Source of the DNA: an uncultured Kiritimatiellota bacterium
GTDB taxonomy: Bacteria; Verrucomicrobiota; Kiritimatiellia; RFP12; UBA1067
Direction of reading: 5' to 3'
Assembly (NCBI GenBank): GCA_934635385.1
Contig: CAKTZI010000049.1
Location: 1 to 24,565 of the forward strand
DNA length: 24,565 nt
Each line of letters opens with the position of its first letter. Position 1 is the stretch's first letter. Below the pieces are notes generated by a model. That model was not told the origin of the DNA and did no database searches. It worked only from the letters and a program-made list of their open reading frames with translations. Below, in pieces: positions 21,757 to 24,565 of this stretch. Both the position numbers and the translations under genes were made by a program.

Positions 21757-23862
21757 TCACGCCTGCTGGTCGAGTTCGGCCATCGCCGCCTTGCGGCTGA
21801 GCTTGATGCGGCCGCGCTCATCGACGTCAAGGCACTTGACCTTGATGATGTCGCCGACCTTGCAGACGCCATCCATCGACTTCAGGAACTTGTCCGAGAA
21901 CTCCGAGATGTGGCAGAGGCCGTCCATGCCGGGGAGGATCTCGACGAACGCGCCGAAGTCCTTGATGCCCGTTACCTTGCCCTCGTAGATCTTGCCCGGC
22001 TCGGCGACCGCCGTGACCGCGCCGACCTCGCGCTTCGCCGACTCCATCGACTCGACGTTGTTCGCGAAGATCGAGACCTTGCCGTCGTCGTCGATGTCGA
22101 TCTGCGCGCCGGTCTTCTCGACGATCGCGCGGATGTTCGCGCCGCCGGGGCCGATGAGCGCGCCGATCTTGTCGACCGGAATCTGCATCTCCTCGATGCG
22201 CGGCGCATACGGGTTGAGGTCCGCGCGCGGCGCCGGGATGACGCTCTCCATGAAGTCGATGATCTTCAGGCGCGCGTCATGCGCGGCCTTGATCGCGCCC
22301 TCGACGAGATCCCACGTGAGGCCGCGCAGCTTCAGGTCGACCTGGAAGCCCGTGATGCCCTTCTTCGTGCCGCCGACCTTGAAGTCCATGTCGCCGCAGT
22401 GGTCTTCGGCGCCGAGGATGTCGGTGACGAGCACCTTCTGGCTCTGGTCGTCGTTCGTGAACAGGCCGATCGAAATGCCCGCGACCGTGCGCTTCAGCGG
22501 CACGCCCGCGTCCATGAGCGCGAGACAGCCGTTGCAGATCGACGCCATCGACGAGGATCCGTTGGAGCCCATGATCTCGCTGACGACGCGGATCGAGTAC
22601 GGGAAATCGTCCGGCAGGACCTCCGCGATCGAGCGCTCGGCGAGCGCGCCGTGGCCGATCTCGCGACGGCCCGTGGAGCCGAGGCGGCCGACTTCGCCCG
22701 TGCAGTACGGCGGGAAGTTGTAGTGCAGCATGAACCGCTTCGAGGTGTCGCCGCCCGTCACCGAGTCGAGATCCTGCGCGTCCTTCTTCGTGCCGAGCGT
22801 GACCGTCGCGAACGACTGCGTCTCGCCGCGCGAGAAGATCGCCGAGCCGTGGAGGCGCGGCAGGACGCCGACCTGCGCGGACAGCGGACGGATCTCGTGC
22901 TGGGCGCGGCCGTCGATGCGCTTGCCGTGGACGAGCACGTTCTTGCGGACGGTCTCGATCTCCAGCGCGTCGAAGAGGTGCACGAACTTCACGGCGTCGA
23001 TCTCGGGCCACTTCTCGGAGACCTTCTTGAGGAGGTCCTCCCTGATCGCCGAGACCTTGCCCTGGCGCTCCAGCTTGCCCTTGACGAGCAGCGCGGCCGC
23101 GAGGGCCTCGCCGCCCTCCTTGCGCACGAAGTCCATCTGGTCCTGCGGCTGCGGGACGTCCTTGATGACCTTGTCGGGCTTGCCGAGCGCGCGGCGCATC
23201 TCGATCTGGAGATCGATGATCTTCTCGACTTCCTCGTGCGCGCGCTTCAGGGCCGCGACGAAATCCTCGTCGGAGATCTCCGAGGCCGAGCCCTCCATCA
23301 TGAGGAACTTGCCGCGGATGCCGGCGTAGAGGAGGTCGATGTCGCTCTTCGCCTTCTGCTCGTGCGTCGGGTTGATGACCCACTGGCCGTCGACGCGGCC
23401 GATGCGCACGCATCCGATCGGGCCCATGAACGGGATCTCGGAGATGTGCAGCGCCGCCGACGCCGCGTTCACCGCGAGGAAGTCGGCCTCGCGCGTGCCG
23501 TCGGACTGGATGAGTGTGCCGTTGACCTGGACGTCGTTGTAGTAGCCGTCGGGGAAGAGCGGACGGATCGGGCGGTCGCACATGCGCGCCGTCAGGATCT
23601 CCTTCGACGACGGGCGCGCCTCGCGCTTGAAGAAGCCGCCCGGGAACTTGCCCGCCGCGTAGAACTTCTCGCGGTACTCGCACTGCAGCGGGAAGAAGTC
23701 AATCCCTTCGCGCGGCGTGTCGGTGTTGGTGACCGCCGTGAAGACGGTCGTGTCGCCGTACGAGACGGCGACGGCCCCTGCGGCCTGCTGCGCGAGGAGC
23801 CCGGTCTCGATCACGAGGTCCGTCCCCGCGATGTTGACCTTGAACTGCTTTGCACCTTCCAT
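21757..23862 (-). CDS. pnp: Polynucleotide phosphorylase (PNPase)
   Basis: PNPase is a trimeric phosphorolytic 3'-5' exoribonuclease central to mRNA turnover. The 701-residue protein shows the first RNase PH domain (EYREKFYAAGKFPGGFFKRE), an all-helical middle, the second RNase PH domain with GHGALAERSI, SNGSSSMASICNGCLALMDAG and LGAEDHCGDMDFKVGG, then KH (IPVDKIGALIGPGGANIRAI, about 565-620) and S1 (YEGKVTGIKDFGAFVEILPG, about 628-700). All domains are intact and the length is typical. It lies 41 bases after rpsO, the classic rpsO-pnp pair. A polypurine AAGAAGAAAAGAG stretch replaces a normal ribosome site. Confidence 0.97.
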   Translation of the reverse strand: MEGAKQFKVNIAGTDLVIETGLLAQQAAGAVAVSYGDTTVFTAVTNTDTPREGIDFFPLQCEYREKFYAAGKFPGGFFKREARPSSKEILTARMCDRPIRPLFPDGYYNDVQVNGTLIQSDGTREADFLAVNAASAALHISEIPFMGPIGCVRIGRVDGQWVINPTHEQKAKSDIDLLYAGIRGKFLMMEGSASEISDEDFVAALKRAHEEVEKIIDLQIEMRRALGKPDKVIKDVPQPQDQMDFVRKEGGEALAAALLVKGKLERQGKVSAIREDLLKKVSEKWPEIDAVKFVHLFDALEIETVRKNVLVHGKRIDGRAQHEIRPLSAQVGVLPRLHGSAIFSRGETQSFATVTLGTKKDAQDLDSVTGGDTSKRFMLHYNFPPYCTGEVGRLGSTGRREIGHGALAERSIAEVLPDDFPYSIRVVSEIMGSNGSSSMASICNGCLALMDAGVPLKRTVAGISIGLFTNDDQSQKVLVTDILGAEDHCGDMDFKVGGTKKGITGFQVDLKLRGLTWDLVEGAIKAAHDARLKIIDFMESVIPAPRADLNPYAPRIEEMQIPVDKIGALIGPGGANIRAIVEKTGAQIDIDDDGKVSIFANNVESMESAKREVGAVTAVAEPGKIYEGKVTGIKDFGAFVEILPGMDGLCHISEFSDKFLKSMDGVCKVGDIIKVKCLDVDERGRIKLSRKAAMAELDQQA

Positions 23863-23903
23863 TGGTGTTTCTCTTTTCTTCTTTCTTTTGTTCCGTTGGC
23901 AAA

Positions 23904-24164
23904 TCAGCGGCGGAGGCCGAGCTTCTTGATGAGGTCCTGGTACTTCGCCTCGTCCTCGCGCTTCAGGTAGTCGAGCAGGTTGCGGCGGTTCTGGACCTTG
24001 CGGAGGAGGCCGTAGCGGCTCGAATGGTCCTTCTTGTTCGCCTTGAGGTGCTCGGTGAGGGCCGCGATCTCCTTCGTGAGAATCGCGATCTGGACTTCGG
24101 ACGAGCCCGTGTCGCGGTCATGGCGCTGGAATTCGTTCTTGATGGCGGCCTTGTCGATCTTCAT
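23904..24164 (-). CDS. rpsO: 30S ribosomal protein S15
   Basis: S15 binds the three-way junction of helices 20-22 in 16S rRNA and nucleates the platform of the small subunit. The 86-residue protein shows FQRHDRDTGSSEVQIAILTKEI, HLKANKKDHSSRYGLLRKVQNRRNLLDYL and the typical C-terminal YQDLIKKLGLRR. The start ATG at 24164 leaves MKIDKAAIKNEF, slightly different from the usual start but of normal length. The gene follows a strong promoter and a structured leader of about 120 bases, which may let S15 repress its own translation, as in several other bacteria. Confidence 0.97.
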   Translation of the reverse strand: MKIDKAAIKNEFQRHDRDTGSSEVQIAILTKEIAALTEHLKANKKDHSSRYGLLRKVQNRRNLLDYLKREDEAKYQDLIKKLGLRR

Positions 24165-24204
24165 GGTATCTGTGTTCTTTCTGATGTGTTGTTTCCACGC
24201 GCTG

Positions 24205-24268
24205 GGAGGTTCCCCGAAAACGGGACGAAAGCCATCACCCGATGGCCCCCACGACAGGGATAACCTCC
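24205..24268 (-). promoter_or_regulatory. Structured rpsO leader, possible S15-binding three-way junction
   Basis: The leader RNA folds by eye into a three-way junction. P1 is GGAGGUU (24268-24262) with AACCUCC (24211-24205). P2 is GCCAUC, loop GGGU, GAUGGC (24246-24231). P3 is CCCG, loop UUUU, CGGG (24224-24213), one base from P1. All three stems are perfectly paired, and a U-G pair can extend P3. Junction strand 1-2 is about 15 bases. S15 is known to recognise three-way junctions, and several bacteria use such leaders to autoregulate rpsO. That this RNA binds S15 is inference. The 5-nucleotide GU-containing recognition motif was not located with confidence. Confidence 0.5.
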
Positions 24269-24292
24269 TGAGACAGCCGCAGATTGGCGCGT

Positions 24293-24322
24293 ATTATAGC
24301 AAAAACGGACTGCCACAGGCAA
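24293..24322 (-). promoter_or_regulatory. Promoter for the rpsO-pnp operon
   Basis: TTGCCT (24322-24317), an 18-base spacer and a perfect TATAAT (24298-24293) on the minus strand. Transcription should start near 24286, giving a leader of about 120 bases. The TTGCC-N18-TATAAT layout matches the scpA promoter. Confidence 0.75.
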
Positions 24323-24365
24323 GTGCGCGGACGCTTCTATGTCGATTTTCTAATCCGTATCGTGA

Positions 24366-24386
24366 GCCACAAACCCCCTTTGCGGC
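24366..24386 (-). other. Hairpin downstream of the partial right-edge gene
   Basis: On the minus strand GCCGCAAA pairs with TTTGTGGC (one G-U pair) around a five-G loop, 54 bases after the stop of the edge gene. No U-tract follows, so it is not a standard intrinsic terminator, though it could stabilise the 3' end. The rest of 24299-24439 holds the rpsO promoter and nothing else recognisable. Confidence 0.35.
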
Positions 24387-24439
24387 CAAGAATCATCCTA
24401 TTCGTCGCCACATCTATAAGCCGCGCCACGTCCTCTTTG

Positions 24440-24565
24440 CTACGCGAACGCCGCCGCGATCTGCTGCTCGACGGTCTTGCCGTCCCGTTCCGGCCCGTAG
24501 ATCGTGGCATAGACGTATTTCGCCCTGTCCTGCGCCGCCCAGAGCCGGCCGACCGCGTCCTTCTC
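24440..24565 (-). CDS. C-terminal 41 residues of an unidentified protein (cut by window edge)
   Basis: The frame is open from the window edge to a TAG at 24442-24440 and ends ...YGPERDGKTVEQQIAAAFA. The start lies outside the window. Codon use is GC-rich like the neighbours, and it is on the same strand. I do not recognise the family from this fragment. The rpsO promoter lies downstream, so it belongs to a separate transcription unit. Confidence 0.55.
   Translation of the reverse strand, partial: EKDAVGRLWAAQDRAKYVYATIYGPERDGKTVEQQIAAAFA

Noticed and set aside
21343..23970. An 875-codon open frame on the plus strand
   Set aside because: Antisense to pnp and rpoZ. It is composed mostly of Arg/Asp/Leu/Val with no motif, and the minus-strand PNPase is complete.
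24235..24268. GGAGGU followed by a GUG-started five-codon frame in the rpsO leader, as a leader peptide
   Set aside because: The spacing is long (10 bases), the GGAGG is fully paired in stem P1, and a five-codon frame is expected by chance.
24366..24386. Intrinsic terminator for the right-edge gene
   Set aside because: The stem is good but no run of T follows on the minus strand, so it is listed only as a hairpin.

Overview
Organism and overall character. The window is GC-rich bacterial chromosome. All 24 genes recognised, plus one fragment cut by the right edge, lie on the minus strand, so transcription runs from right to left. Most gene junctions are tight, often with 4-20 base overlaps. 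The gene set is housekeeping: S15, PNPase, omega, SmpB, NusB, RibD, TrmB, RsfS, TsaE, MtaB, ScpAB and IlvBN. The fused GH13-GH133 glycogen debranching enzyme, the lipoprotein-anchored sugar-isomerase fold and the short GC-rich GGGGACAG repeats suggest a PVC-group bacterium, perhaps Verrucomicrobiota/Kiritimatiellae. That placement is inference from gene style, not a search result. No phage, IS transposase, CRISPR array, rRNA or tRNA gene was seen.

Layout in transcription order. (1) The C-terminal end of an unknown gene (24440-24565) is followed by a strong promoter, a structured leader and rpsO-pnp, then an octamer repeat array, rpoZ and smpB. (2) A promoter almost touching the glgA start leads glgA-rsfS-trmB-(membrane helical-repeat protein)-ilvB-ilvN-mtaB-debranching enzyme, so the two glycogen genes bracket the operon. 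(3) nusB-ribD have their own extended -10 promoter. (4) A lactonase-family beta-propeller, then a sugar-isomerase-like lipoprotein, acyl-CoA synthetase, 2-hydroxyacid dehydrogenase, tsaE and a NarL-type response regulator. (5) scpA-scpB-LysM lipoprotein-small membrane protein, read from a promoter whose -10 box overlaps the regulator's stop codon.

Most interesting content. Three unrelated, mostly inverted-repeat-like short elements lie in frame inside conserved enzymes. A 99-base AT-rich octamer element sits in tsaE between its SPT and DLYR motifs. Five copies of a GGGGACAGRCCCC 13-mer sit in the dehydrogenase between its catalytic Glu and His. A GA/CT-rich palindrome sits in the linker before the GH133 domain of the debranching enzyme. 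The first two families recur outside these enzymes: the octamers between pnp and rpoZ, and the 13-mer in the mtaB tail and as a cluster at the left end of the window. This resembles the protein-inserted palindromic elements known from Rickettsia, here with different sequences. Two further points deserve testing: a three-way-junction-like rpsO leader that may bind S15, and several promoters whose -10 box lies only 6-8 bases before the start codon, which implies leaderless mRNAs.
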